36,853 nucleotides of DNA from an uncultured Pirellulaceae bacterium. Lineage in GTDB: Bacteria; Planctomycetota; Planctomycetia; Pirellulales; Pirellulaceae. The stretch spans positions 1 to 36,853 of the forward strand of contig CAKZVF010000234.1 of NCBI GenBank assembly GCA_937921995.1. Reading direction: 5' to 3'. A model generated the notes under the pieces. It did no database searches and was not told where the DNA came from. It was given only the letters and a program-made list of their open reading frames with translations. Below, in pieces: positions 7,044-16,157 of this stretch. Positions within the stretch are counted from its first letter, which is position 1. Every line of letters begins with the position of its first letter. The translations under genes were made by a program, and so were the position numbers.

Positions 7044-9035
7044 ATGAATCCTTTTTTCAAAGCCGTTTTATTGTCGCTGCGTTATAAGTGGTCGATTATT
7101 GGAGCGGTTGGCTGCGCGGTGATGATCTCATTGCTGTGGAGCATGTCGATCACCACGATCTTCCCAATCGTGAAGATCGTCGTTCAAGATGAAACGGCGA
7201 TTACTTGGGTTGCCTCGGAGATCGAAGAGGGCCACCTCACCGTCGCCTCCGTCAATCGCGAGATCGCTGATCTGATGTGCGAAATCGACGCCGTGCCCCC
7301 TGACGAAGCCAGGAAGTTGGGGCTCAAGCTGAATATGAAGAAGGACCGTTTGAAAAGCGAAATCAAACGCGTCGGTTACTACGAAGACACCATTCAGCCA
7401 ATCGTCAATAAATACGCACCCACGTCCGCTTTTGAGACGTTGGTTTGGTCGATTTCATTCCTTTTGGTCGTATCGATTCTCAAAGGATTCTTTTTAGTGG
7501 GATCCGCCTATTTGACAGCGCGGGTGGCCAGTAAAACGGTCATGGATTTGCGTCGCATTTACTACCGCAAAGCATTGGAGCTTGACCAAAAGAGAATCGA
7601 CCGCATTGGCACGTCGAACATCATGACGCACCTTTCGCACAACATGCTGATGGTCAATGGTGGCCTCCGCATGTTCTATGGCAAGTGCATTCGTGAGCCG
7701 ATGAAGATGATCACGTGTCTGATTTGTGCGGCGTTTATTTCGCTGCCGCTGCTATTGGTTTCGCTGGTGATGGTTCCCGGTGGAGCGCTGTTGGTCAGAT
7801 CCGTCTCACGCCGAATGAAGAAATCGACGCAGTCGGAGATGAAGGGCATGTCCGAGGTTTTCCAATCATTGATTGAGACTTTTCATGCCGTGAAGACGGT
7901 GCGAATCTTCAATCGAGAACGCACCGAACGTGGGCGATTCAAAAAGTGTTCGGAAGTGCTCTACCACATGTCGCTGCGTATTTCACTTTATGATTCGTTG
8001 CTGAGGCCGATCACTGAGGTGTTAGGAATCATTTCGATTTCGATCGCGTTGTTGGCGGGTGCCTATTTGGTGCTGAATCAGCAGACGCATCTGTTCGGCG
8101 ATTGGTTTAAGATGACCGACACACCGCTAAAGCCCGAGCAACTGATTTTGTTTTATGCTCTGTTGGCTGGTGCGAGCGACCCGGCGCGGAAGATGACCGA
8201 AGTGGTTAACGTTTTGGTGCGCGGTGGCACAGCCTGCGAAAACTTGTTCAAAACATACGATGTCCAGGCGCAAGTCGATTATCCACGGCCTCCCACGCCG
8301 ATGCCGCTGCACTGCGAGGCGATCGAATTCGAACAGGTGATTTTTGCTTACAAACCACGCGAGGCGGTTCTGCGTAAGGTTAACCTCACCATCCCCTACC
8401 AACAAACGCTGGCCATTGTCGGTGGAAACGGCTGCGGCAAATCAACGCTCGTCCATCTTCTGGCTCGATTCTACGATCCCAACCGAGGCACCATTCGAAT
8501 CGATGGCGTGGACCTGAAAGAAGTCAACCCGCGGAAACTTCGTCGCCAGATTGCTTGGGTGACTCAGGACTCCCAGTTGTTTCAAGGGACGCTTTGGGAG
8601 AACATCGCGTACGGTTCTCGAACGGCGACGAAAGAACAAATTTTAGAAGCCGCCAAAATCGCCAGACTACCTGACTTCGTCGACAACTTCCAAGCCGGTT
8701 ACCAAACGGTGGTTGGGGATGACGGCGGGCATCTATCGGCCGGTCAACGCCAGCGCGTGGCGCTAGCGCGAGCGATCGTCGCGGATCCCCGCATCTTTAT
8801 ACTCGATGAGGCGACCAGTCAAATCGACGGTAAGACCGAGGGTTTAATCCACGACGAACTGGCAGAATTTATCAAATCCCGAACAACGATCATTATCACC
8901 CACCGCCGCTCGTCATTGGCGCTGGCCGATCGTGTGATCGTCATGCAAATGGGACGGATCGTGCACGATAGCTCCGTCGCCGACGCCGACAGAAGATCCG
9001 AACAGTTCCAGCACCTGTTCGCGAAATCAGCGTAA
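7044..9035 (+). CDS. ABC exporter, fused membrane and ATPase domains (MsbA/lipid-exporter type)
   Basis: A 663-residue half-transporter that would dimerise in the inner membrane. TM1 is at about residues 15-40 and TM2 at about 130-160, with further TM segments near 220-260 and 320-350. The nucleotide-binding domain has Walker A GGNGCGKS (about 460-467), the signature LSAGQRQR (about 564), Walker B IFILDEATSQ and the H-loop IIITHRRS. An extra segment of about 80 charged residues (about 47-128, possibly coiled coil) sits between TM1 and TM2, where classical MsbA has a short loop. The two downstream glycosyltransferases suggest a lipid-linked or polysaccharide substrate, but this is inference from context. 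Confidence 0.9.
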   Translation: MNPFFKAVLLSLRYKWSIIGAVGCAVMISLLWSMSITTIFPIVKIVVQDETAITWVASEIEEGHLTVASVNREIADLMCEIDAVPPDEARKLGLKLNMKKDRLKSEIKRVGYYEDTIQPIVNKYAPTSAFETLVWSISFLLVVSILKGFFLVGSAYLTARVASKTVMDLRRIYYRKALELDQKRIDRIGTSNIMTHLSHNMLMVNGGLRMFYGKCIREPMKMITCLICAAFISLPLLLVSLVMVPGGALLVRSVSRRMKKSTQSEMKGMSEVFQSLIETFHAVKTVRIFNRERTERGRFKKCSEVLYHMSLRISLYDSLLRPITEVLGIISISIALLAGAYLVLNQQTHLFGDWFKMTDTPLKPEQLILFYALLAGASDPARKMTEVVNVLVRGGTACENLFKTYDVQAQVDYPRPPTPMPLHCEAIEFEQVIFAYKPREAVLRKVNLTIPYQQTLAIVGGNGCGKSTLVHLLARFYDPNRGTIRIDGVDLKEVNPRKLRRQIAWVTQDSQLFQGTLWENIAYGSRTATKEQILEAAKIARLPDFVDNFQAGYQTVVGDDGGHLSAGQRQRVALARAIVADPRIFILDEATSQIDGKTEGLIHDELAEFIKSRTTIIITHRRSSLALADRVIVMQMGRIVHDSSVADADRRSEQFQHLFAKSA

Positions 9036-9440
9036 CGCATTGCCCTGGGTTAATCTCAGGGTGGCTCCATCGAGCGTCCATCTCGGCGCAACCTCAGCGG
9101 TTATCTGCATTTACCGCTGCCGCGTTGATGAACGGCCTCTCTTCTACGCAGGGCTTTGAACCGGGTTTTGAGTCGGCGAAACGTCGTTTTACGGCCCTAG
9201 CAAACCGACCGCTAGCGTCACGGCTGGATGACCTGTTTCGGCAAGCAATACCTTGCTAATGTCTGGCAAAATCACACATTTGGAATCAAGCATTCTTGAA
9301 TCTGAATTTTTCAACTATCCGACAAAGTTTCGCCAATCCCACCCACCCCGATTACCGATAAACACACTATCGGGTGGTCACTGTTTGTGACTGTTCTCGT
9401 GGCGTTGTTGAATTCAGGAACCTCCTTCACTGGACCCATT
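9036..9440 (+). other. Intergenic region between ABC exporter and GT4 gene
   Basis: A 405-bp gap. It holds a small hairpin 8 bp after the exporter stop (CCCTGGG at 9043-9049 pairing with CTCAGGG at 9055-9061 with one G-T pair) and a minor AGCAA/TTGCT hairpin near 9243. No gene or clear promoter was seen. Confidence 0.45.
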
Positions 9441-10703
9441 ATGAGATTATTCCGCAGATCGAAAAAAGAAAAGCAAGCTCCAGGTCCAGTTCGTCGGCGG
9501 GTTCTGTTCGTTTCCCACGAAGCCACGCGGACAGGTGCCCCGAAGATCATCTTGAATATTCTCAAGCACTTTTCAGAGAACTGTGATATTCAATGCGAAA
9601 CGATCCTTCACACAGGCGGACATCTGGCGGGCGAGTTTGAATCGTATTCTCATTCGGTCGACTGCTTTAATCTTGCAAACGATCAGCCCGAAGAAATCAA
9701 AAAACGCGTCTCGCGGTTCGTTCAGCGCGAAAAAGATAATCCTCCAGTCTTGGCGATCTGCAACAGCATGGAATCGCGCTACATCGCCAAAGAGATCGCG
9801 GGCGAAGATGTCCCAGTGATAATGCTGGTGCATGAACTGCCCTCGTCTTACTCCGAAGAGGACTATCAATCGGTTTACGAGATCGCCCAGAAAGTGATTT
9901 TCCCCGTCCATCACGTGCGTGAAGCGGCCAACGAAAAGACACCGATTCCACTATCGAAGTCCGTTGTTCTATCCCAAGGGCTTCTCAACCCAGATTTTGG
10001 TAAGACCATCACGCGTGACGTGGCTTACGCTCAGGTCCGCAGCGAGCTGAACCTTCCCGAGAACGCGTTCATCGTCTTGGGCTGTGGTACCTTGGACTTG
10101 CGAAAAGGAATCGACCACTACGCCGCGATCGCTCGCCGCGTCACCGAATTGAACCGATCACCAACACCGATCCACTTTGTTTGGGTCGGCGAAGGACCGC
10201 GTTGGACACATTCGACCTATCATTACGTGCAGGTAGACCTAAGCAAAACCAGGGCTCGTGATCACGTTCATTTCATCGGGGAACGCGCCAACGTGGAACC
10301 TTACTTCATGGGTGCGGACACATTTTTAATGTCATCGCGCGTCGATCCGTTTCCTTGCGTGATCCATGAAGCGATGGCTTCTTCGCTGCCAGTGATCACG
10401 TTTGATCAGGCCGGCGGAGCACCCGAAGCGATTGACAATGGTGCGGGTTTCGTTGTGCCTTATGCCGATTACGACCAGACAGCAAACGTCATCCGTATGC
10501 TGGCGACGCAACCAGAAATTGCGTCAGGGATGCGAATCAAATCCAAAGAGCGCGTTGACGCACGTTACCGCTTCGATGACTACGGCGACAAAATCATCGA
10601 CCTTGCCGAAACGATTCTCAAGACCGAAATTCGCCACCCATCAGGCAGTCAATTTAAGGACGCGCCTCATACGATCCCCATGCCCAAACGGTACGCGGCG
10701 TAA
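9441..10703 (+). CDS. Glycosyltransferase family 4 protein
   Basis: About 420 residues with the two-Rossmann GT-B fold. The N-terminal region is RVLFVSHEATRTGAPKIILN, the acceptor-side motif typical of GT4. The C-terminal donor-binding half has VLGCGTLDLRKGIDHYAAIA, HFIGERANVEPYFMGADTFLMSSR and the DPFPCVIHEAMASSLPVITF...GGAPE motif that contacts the nucleotide sugar. It is a cytoplasmic or membrane-associated retaining transferase in glycan assembly. A GTG 54 bp further upstream is in frame, but the ATG at 9441 fits the family N-terminus better. It faces the opposing GT4 gene across a strong terminator. Confidence 0.88.
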   Translation: MRLFRRSKKEKQAPGPVRRRVLFVSHEATRTGAPKIILNILKHFSENCDIQCETILHTGGHLAGEFESYSHSVDCFNLANDQPEEIKKRVSRFVQREKDNPPVLAICNSMESRYIAKEIAGEDVPVIMLVHELPSSYSEEDYQSVYEIAQKVIFPVHHVREAANEKTPIPLSKSVVLSQGLLNPDFGKTITRDVAYAQVRSELNLPENAFIVLGCGTLDLRKGIDHYAAIARRVTELNRSPTPIHFVWVGEGPRWTHSTYHYVQVDLSKTRARDHVHFIGERANVEPYFMGADTFLMSSRVDPFPCVIHEAMASSLPVITFDQAGGAPEAIDNGAGFVVPYADYDQTANVIRMLATQPEIASGMRIKSKERVDARYRFDDYGDKIIDLAETILKTEIRHPSGSQFKDAPHTIPMPKRYAA

Positions 10704-10747
10704 GAGTTGTCGTGCCCAACAGAGGCCACAGCGACACCAGGATATAA

Positions 10748-10788
10748 AACATCCCCGACGATGAAGCTCATCGCCGGGGATGTTTTTT
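10748..10788. terminator. Bidirectional rho-independent terminator
   Basis: A 17-bp stem with a single mismatch (10748-10764 pairing with 10768-10784, loop AGC), with a run of Ts on the plus strand and a run of As at the left edge. It lies between two convergent glycosyltransferase genes and would stop transcription from both sides. Confidence 0.9.
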
Positions 10789-10822
10789 GTTCTGGGTTTT
10801 AAATCGCCGGTAAGATCAAAAT

Positions 10823-11986
10823 CTAAACCAGTTCATCGTAGACTTGGGATACGCCTTGGGCCATCGCAGTGTCGGACAGCTTTTCTCTTTGACGCTGTAG
10901 GGCCGAACGACTCATTTGGGTCAAACGTTCATCATCGCCAATCAGCGAGGCAAGTTTGTCGGCCAGATCTTGTGCATTGCCGGGGTCGAAGATGAGTCCA
11001 TCAACACCGTCGCGGACGGCTTCAGGAATTCCCTCGACATTGGCCGCCACCACGGGTACCGCATTGGCCATCGCTTCGAGCACGACCATCGGCAGCCCTT
11101 CGCCGTAAAGGCTTGGGAGGACAAACAAATCCATCAGATCCAATTGCTGATTGACATCGGTCTGAAAGCCAGTCCATTCAATCATGTCGCCGATCTGCAA
11201 ACGTTCGACTTGGGCAAGGACTTCCCCTTCGTATTCCGGCGTTTGAAATGGGCCGACAGCGCGGAGTTTTACTTCTGTGCCACCGTCCTTGAGAATCTTC
11301 AGTGCGTCCAACAAAACTTCGGTGCCTTTACGCGGGCGAAAGAGGGCCATCGTTCCGATCGTCCATACGCCCTTGGAAGCCGTGCGTGGCTGTGCGGTTT
11401 CCATCGGAGCCACGCCGTTTGAGACGACTCTTAGTTTCTCGCTTTTGTGCCCAAGCTCTTTCATATATCCGCAAAGGCTATTGGAGACACATATCATTCG
11501 GTCGACGCGCCGGAGGCTGAATTTTTCCATCATCGTGTTCAAACGGTTCACGAATCCGCGACATGAATCGCGCCCCACCGGACTGTGGACATGGTACACC
11601 AGTGGGCAGCCAAGTGTTTTTGCTGCCATGCTGCCGACCATCAGCGTCCGCGGCGTGTGAGCATGAAGGATTTGATAGTCGTTTTCGCGCGCCAATTCAA
11701 CGATGCGTTTGTAGCAGCCAAAATCGAATTTGGATTTCATGTCCAAGTTGAACAGTTGCGTCTCAGAGGTCCGAACTTCGGGAAACTTTTTCGGTTTCAG
11801 ACACACAAATCCAACTTCATACCCGAATTCAGGCAGGGCCGTGGCCAACAAATCTTGCACACGTTCGGCACCTGAAAAATGTTCGCCGTTGATCAAGTGA
11901 AGCACTTTTACAGTGTCGGTGGCAACAGAATTTGAATTTTGTTCGGTAGCGTCGAGTTTAACAATCACGGGTGGGGCTCGTTTCAA
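10823..11986 (-). CDS. Glycosyltransferase family 4 protein
   Basis: A 387-residue GT-B enzyme. The N-terminal domain has VKVLHLINGEHFSGAERVQ and ILHAHTPRTLMVG (acceptor side). The C-terminal domain has TIGTMALFRPRKGTEVLLDAL, IEWTGFQTDVNQQLDLMDLF and SLYGEGLPMVVLEAMANAVPVVA, with the E-x7-E motif that defines GT4 retaining transferases. The first candidate start is a TTG at 11986, and a GTG at codon 7 is an alternative. The role is probably in surface polysaccharide or lipid glycosylation. The acceptor and sugar cannot be told from sequence. It converges on the other GT4 gene. Confidence 0.88.
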   Translation of the reverse strand: MKRAPPVIVKLDATEQNSNSVATDTVKVLHLINGEHFSGAERVQDLLATALPEFGYEVGFVCLKPKKFPEVRTSETQLFNLDMKSKFDFGCYKRIVELARENDYQILHAHTPRTLMVGSMAAKTLGCPLVYHVHSPVGRDSCRGFVNRLNTMMEKFSLRRVDRMICVSNSLCGYMKELGHKSEKLRVVSNGVAPMETAQPRTASKGVWTIGTMALFRPRKGTEVLLDALKILKDGGTEVKLRAVGPFQTPEYEGEVLAQVERLQIGDMIEWTGFQTDVNQQLDLMDLFVLPSLYGEGLPMVVLEAMANAVPVVAANVEGIPEAVRDGVDGLIFDPGNAQDLADKLASLIGDDERLTQMSRSALQRQREKLSDTAMAQGVSQVYDELV

Positions 11987-12190
11987 GGAGTATAGACGTT
12001 CAGATACCCAAGCTTACGTCATGTTTTGACGAAGCAAGCCACTAAATTGAGCCGGTATAAGCCGCATATCCGGCACACGTGGACACCGTCGCCCATCGCA
12101 GAACGTGCGCAGTATCACGCCGATCAAACTTTCGCTGGTAGGGCGGATTTCGACTCAATAATTCGCCGGCCAGCAATCAGGCGCAGAGCC

Positions 12191-13687
12191 TTACTTATCA
12201 AAGTATTCGATAATGCTGTTGGTGCGGAGGTTGACATCCTTCATTGACTTGAGCAGCTCTTGGTAGGGCTGGTAGCGGTTGCCGACGATGCCTTTGTTGG
12301 CATCTTGGTTAGAAGGGTCGTTGCCTTTCTCTGATGGGTCGTTATCAGCGTAACGAAACCAATGCCAACCAACACAGACGCGCGATTCGAGCAGCCCTAA
12401 AGTGAAGTTTTCATAGAATGCCGCGCGATCCGCTTGGGTCTTCACCAACCATCCGGCTCCACTGCTGTTGCCCAGACCACTGTCTTCAGCCTTGGCATAC
12501 CATTCAGTGATCAAAATTGGTTTGGTTGAGTTTTCCTCCCAACTGCGCATGAGTTTGATGTCGGGGGTCCAAGCGTGGTAGTAATTAACGCTGACAAGAT
12601 CAACGTGACGTCCGGCGGCGCGAAAGAGCGCCGGGATTCTGATCGCGCGACCATGAAAGCGCGACCCGAGAATAAGATGGTTGGGGTCGTGTTCAACAAT
12701 GGCCGAGGTAACGATGGCGAAATACGTGTCAGCAGCAAACGCGAGGAAGTCTGCGCGATCTTCTTTGGTAATCTGATTCGGTTTGAAGTCTGGACCATGG
12801 CGTTGGACAAGCCACCGCATCGCAGCGCGGTGGCCGGGATCGTTGCGCGGTAGTTTGAGGTAATTGTCCAGCATGCTGACCCGCCACGGGAGTTCATTAT
12901 CGGTGAAGTGCCCTAACAGCCAAGGATCGTCTTTCGTTTCGCTAAGTTGAGCGGCATGCTTCATGCAAAATTCGGGAAGCTCTGGGTCGAAGATGAACGG
13001 ACAATCTTGCGGGTATCCGATGTGCCCGGAGGCCTGATGCGTGCCGCCGCGCTGCTTGCCGTATGCCGACATGAAGTTCCAGAGCTTGGTATAGACCAAG
13101 CGGTTGTCAGGGCAGGGGAGCGCCGAATGATCGCTCCATGGCCCGATCCCGTTGAAGCCGTTTTGCATTAAGAGGTCACTGGTGGCAGAGGCCCATTTTT
13201 CCTTCGAACCAAATTTCTTCTTCAAGCTGCCTTTCGCGCCTTTAGAACGAAGCATTCTGGCGGAGGCCACACCTTTGTTGATAAAAAGATGGCCTTGGGG
13301 ATCGACAAGCCACCAGCGATTGTCGATTTTGCGAGTGTAAAAGAATCCTGTGGCGGTAACTTTCCTTTCAGCGACCCCACCGAAACGACTCACCGGAAGG
13401 TCCAGTGGAAGATCTGGAAGGCCGGAAAGCGTTCGTGTTGGTTTGGCTTCCCAAGCCTCGCCTGGAGACCGAGCGACCAGAATAGAATCCGGTTTGGTGG
13501 TGAGCGGATTGACCGCAGTTCCTTCAGGCGAATCTTTTGTTTGGTACGCTGATGTAGCGGCAGCACATAGGCTCATCAAACAGGCAGCAATGCACGTAAC
13601 TGACACTTGCTTCAAAATCGTTTTTCGACTGCCAGCCACCGTTTGGCAAAATCGTGTCCGCACTCCGGGCTTTTGCGCCGAGTGCAT
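12191..13687 (-). CDS. Secreted clan GH-A glycoside hydrolase, agarase-like
   Basis: A 498-residue exported enzyme. A basic n-region and hydrophobic core (about residues 24-47, ending AAATSA) form a signal peptide. The catalytic TIM-barrel region opens with NRWWLVDPQGHLFINKG (124-139), a stretch typical of beta-agarase-type and related GH-A hydrolases. Two carboxylates fit the retaining mechanism: Glu265 in TDNE (acid/base, end of strand 4) and Glu395 in ILITEW (nucleophile, strand 7). An aromatic pocket includes GWHWFRYAD (440-448). It probably cleaves galactan-like or other marine polysaccharides outside the cytoplasm. The exact GH family is not certain. It starts 30 bp downstream of a dockerin-tailed secreted protein on the same strand, so the two may be co-expressed. 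It has no dockerin of its own. Confidence 0.75.
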   Translation of the reverse strand: MHSAQKPGVRTRFCQTVAGSRKTILKQVSVTCIAACLMSLCAAATSAYQTKDSPEGTAVNPLTTKPDSILVARSPGEAWEAKPTRTLSGLPDLPLDLPVSRFGGVAERKVTATGFFYTRKIDNRWWLVDPQGHLFINKGVASARMLRSKGAKGSLKKKFGSKEKWASATSDLLMQNGFNGIGPWSDHSALPCPDNRLVYTKLWNFMSAYGKQRGGTHQASGHIGYPQDCPFIFDPELPEFCMKHAAQLSETKDDPWLLGHFTDNELPWRVSMLDNYLKLPRNDPGHRAAMRWLVQRHGPDFKPNQITKEDRADFLAFAADTYFAIVTSAIVEHDPNHLILGSRFHGRAIRIPALFRAAGRHVDLVSVNYYHAWTPDIKLMRSWEENSTKPILITEWYAKAEDSGLGNSSGAGWLVKTQADRAAFYENFTLGLLESRVCVGWHWFRYADNDPSEKGNDPSNQDANKGIVGNRYQPYQELLKSMKDVNLRTNSIIEYFDK

Positions 13688-13716
13688 ACTGTGTGATATG
13701 TTGATTAACTCAGTGA

Positions 13717-14490
13717 TTACGATCCGGCCAAGATATTAATGAAGAACGAGATATCCAAAAAGTTAAGCATGCCGTCCTCGTTGCAGTCCGCTTCGGCTTG
13801 GAATTGGGCAGCCGATAGAAGCGCGATGAAGGGTGAGATATCCAAGAATGTGACAAAGTCGTCTTGGTTCACATCGCCAAGAATCACAGCAGGAGCAACC
13901 CCCGTAGCGACATAGGTTACTTCAGCTTCCAACAAACCAAAGTCAGTCTCTTCACTAATTGAGAAAACGTTGCTGACGGTGATCGTGTCTCCCGATTGAG
14001 TGACCGTGATTGCGGTCGCATCCAAGGGAGAAAGAGGGATTGTTGAGAGATCAATCGTTTGACTGCCTCCGGCCAGTCCAAATGGATCGTTGACGTCGAA
14101 GTCACCCGTCATCTGAATCACGTTAGCCAGCTGGTCGAAGGTAGTCCCAGAAATCGTACCCGGCGCGCCAGGGCTCACCATTGAGACCATGACATCACCC
14201 GGCGTAGATGAAACCGTAACAGACAATATGCTTACCCCAAACCTAAAACTAAGCGCATCGTCCAAAACGAAATCCAGCTGAGTGATCTGCGCGCTGCCAG
14301 ATGGAGGACTTAAATTCTGAAAATCAATGGTCGTGGTTCCTGACAGCTGAGAGCTACTGGACTGCCCATCGAGCGTAACGTCCACCGACGACAGGTTCGG
14401 ATTAACTGTTAACGGAATGATCTGGGCTTGTGCAACCGGAGTAAAAATTGCTGCAACTGCGAATCCGACTGTCAAAAATAGTTTTTTCAT
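13717..14490 (-). CDS. Secreted protein with C-terminal dockerin-like EF-hand pair
   Basis: About 257 residues from the ATG at 14490, which starts an ideal signal peptide (MKKLFLTVGFAVAAIF ... AQA). A longer frame begins 45 bp upstream but adds no signal features. The body (about 25-205) is Ser/Thr/Val/Asp-rich and beta-strand-like. The C-terminus carries two Ca-binding loops, DVNQDDFVTFLD and DCNEDGMLNFLD, each followed by a helix-like SPFIALL or SFFINIL. This is the planctomycete dockerin-type module also present five times at 32.7-36.9 kb. Dockerin modules bind cohesins or anchor proteins; the partner is unknown. It is followed at 30 bp by the glycoside hydrolase gene. Confidence 0.8.
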   Translation of the reverse strand: MKKLFLTVGFAVAAIFTPVAQAQIIPLTVNPNLSSVDVTLDGQSSSSQLSGTTTIDFQNLSPPSGSAQITQLDFVLDDALSFRFGVSILSVTVSSTPGDVMVSMVSPGAPGTISGTTFDQLANVIQMTGDFDVNDPFGLAGGSQTIDLSTIPLSPLDATAITVTQSGDTITVSNVFSISEETDFGLLEAEVTYVATGVAPAVILGDVNQDDFVTFLDISPFIALLSAAQFQAEADCNEDGMLNFLDISFFINILAGS

Positions 14491-14665
14491 GGTGGGAACC
14501 AAGGAGAATTGAAAGTTGTAGGAAGGACCTGACATTCATAATGACACAACTCAATCAAGAAGGCAAGAATATTCGCGACACCGTTACGCAGAAGCCAGTC
14601 GTGCTCCTATTTTCCCGACATAAAATTATGGCTTGCTGTTCGATAACGTAAATTCACCGCGTCTG

Positions 14666-15202
14666 CTACCAAGGCAAACTAACTGTAGCCCACTGGCCTC
14701 GATTCTCATCCACTGAAACTTCTAAACTTGTAATCGCTGTGCTGACGTTTGAAGATTTCTTAAGTCGCCCCATCAGCGCTTGCCCGATGTGCTGGGCCAA
14801 CAATTCCGCGGTCGTGTTGGCGATTTGCAGAAGCACACAATCCTCAGCGGGAAAAACCCACCGCTTCTTTTCAAACTGGACCAACACTTCCCCATGATTG
14901 GGTTGATCCACATCGACACTGATCGTCGGATGTTCCGTCGGCAGCAACATGCGATGATCCAGCGTCGCGATGACGGCCATCAAATTATCTCGAAGCGCGA
15001 TGAAGTCGATGACGTAGCCATTCTCATCCAAGGGCCCAAAGACCTTGCATTTCACCCGATAGTTGTGCCCGTGCAGTTGCTCGCAAACCTTCCCGTTGAA
15101 GGTGATGAAATGAGCCGCGCTGAAGACAAGCGTGTCTTTCTCAAGAGAAACAAGGAACTGATTATCAGCCATTTTTTCAACCACAACGAATTTGGAAATC
15201 AT
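14666..15202 (-). CDS. 6-pyruvoyl-tetrahydropterin synthase / QueD family protein (COG0720)
   Basis: A 178-residue T-fold enzyme. Zinc-binding and catalytic residues are visible as FSAAHF (His31) and CEQLHGH (Cys40, Glu41, His44, His46), with the later Glu in SLEVSVDEN. The family converts dihydroneopterin triphosphate to 6-pyruvoyl-tetrahydropterin, carboxy-tetrahydropterin (QueD) or dihydropterin-aldehyde products. In some bacteria a PTPS-III subtype replaces FolB in folate synthesis. The motif here offers both CxxxHGH and ExxHGH, so the subtype is open. It begins 3 bp after the CitG-like gene, in a tight operon. Planctomycetes are known to carry tetrahydromethanopterin-linked C1 genes, so a pterin role is plausible. 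Confidence 0.85.
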   Translation of the reverse strand: MISKFVVVEKMADNQFLVSLEKDTLVFSAAHFITFNGKVCEQLHGHNYRVKCKVFGPLDENGYVIDFIALRDNLMAVIATLDHRMLLPTEHPTISVDVDQPNHGEVLVQFEKKRWVFPAEDCVLLQIANTTAELLAQHIGQALMGRLKKSSNVSTAITSLEVSVDENRGQWATVSLPW

Positions 15203-15205
15203 CTA

Positions 15206-16138
15206 TTAACGGAAGGGCGGCTTCAAACGACCGCTCGCCACGCCCACGTATAGCGCGGCAGAAATCAGGTCGGCGGTTGTGCCAGGATTACGACGATGAT
15301 GATCGCTACGCAACCAGAAATCAAGATCGCTGACGGAAGCCCAAAACGGGGTGAAGTCTTCTGCGCATTGTTCGAATTGGTCGATCGCGCGCTGGGCATA
15401 TCCGGCCGATTGGATGGCGGTTTGCTGCCCCAGCTTGCGCGCGATCAAACTGTCGGGGAACTGGGCCATCGTTTTCACGTGAGCGAAAATAATCGCCGAA
15501 GACAAAAGCTGAAACCGTTCGAAGCCTTGCTCAATCGCCGGCAACACGAAATCAAAGACATCCTTAAACCCGGTGCAATACTGTCGCGCGATCATGTCAC
15601 GGTCCGCAGCGATCTCCATCGCGATCAAAAGATCGCGCGGCGCGGAACCTTCTACACGCACATCGTAATCCGGTCGCGCTGATTCATCGGTAGTTCTGAC
15701 GTCCAACCCGCCAGCGCCCGATTTTGCAATGGCTGCGTACACATCCTCAGCGTCCTCTGGCGTCAACGCGCCAAATAATTGAGACAACGATTTCGCATCT
15801 AACGATTTGCCGCGGCCATGGAGATACGCCAACGGGCACAGCAATAAAATGATCCCCAAATTCGTGTTGGTGTTTGTCACCCAAGTCGTTGCTTCGACAG
15901 AGGAAAGAATCATCTGGCCAATGCTAACTGTGTGTGTCGGCTCAAGAGATGCATCAATCGCATGACCAAGCGCGACGCCGCTGTTGAGGAAATCAATCAG
16001 CGTCGCGTCTTCGAAATCAGCCGACCTATGAACGTTGCCCGGTTTCGCGGCGGACACTTCCAACTGGCAAACCAGCGTTGCGATTTGTCCGGGGGTTAGC
16101 CTAATTGAGTTTTGAGTTCCCATTTCCACCATCGCCAT
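15206..16138 (-). CDS. CitG/MdcB-like triphosphoribosyl-dephospho-CoA synthase family protein
   Basis: About 310 all-helical residues with the CitG-family signature: CQLEVSAAKPGNVHR near the N-terminus, then DFLNSGVALGHAID, TNTNLGIILLLCPL and ARQYCTGFKDVFDF. Classical members condense dephospho-CoA with ATP to make the prosthetic group of citrate or malonate lyases, but no lyase genes occur here. CitG-like proteins also occur with tetrahydromethanopterin biosynthesis genes in methylotrophs and planctomycetes, which fits the adjacent PTPS gene. The frame opens at a TTG (16153) with no good ribosome site. I placed the start at the ATG 16138; 16132 or 16123 are also possible. It is co-transcribed with the genes on both sides (gaps of a few to about 20 bp). 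Confidence 0.85.
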   Translation of the reverse strand: MAMVEMGTQNSIRLTPGQIATLVCQLEVSAAKPGNVHRSADFEDATLIDFLNSGVALGHAIDASLEPTHTVSIGQMILSSVEATTWVTNTNTNLGIILLLCPLAYLHGRGKSLDAKSLSQLFGALTPEDAEDVYAAIAKSGAGGLDVRTTDESARPDYDVRVEGSAPRDLLIAMEIAADRDMIARQYCTGFKDVFDFVLPAIEQGFERFQLLSSAIIFAHVKTMAQFPDSLIARKLGQQTAIQSAGYAQRAIDQFEQCAEDFTPFWASVSDLDFWLRSDHHRRNPGTTADLISAALYVGVASGRLKPPFR

Positions 16139-16157
16139 TTCTTTGACGTGCAATTTG

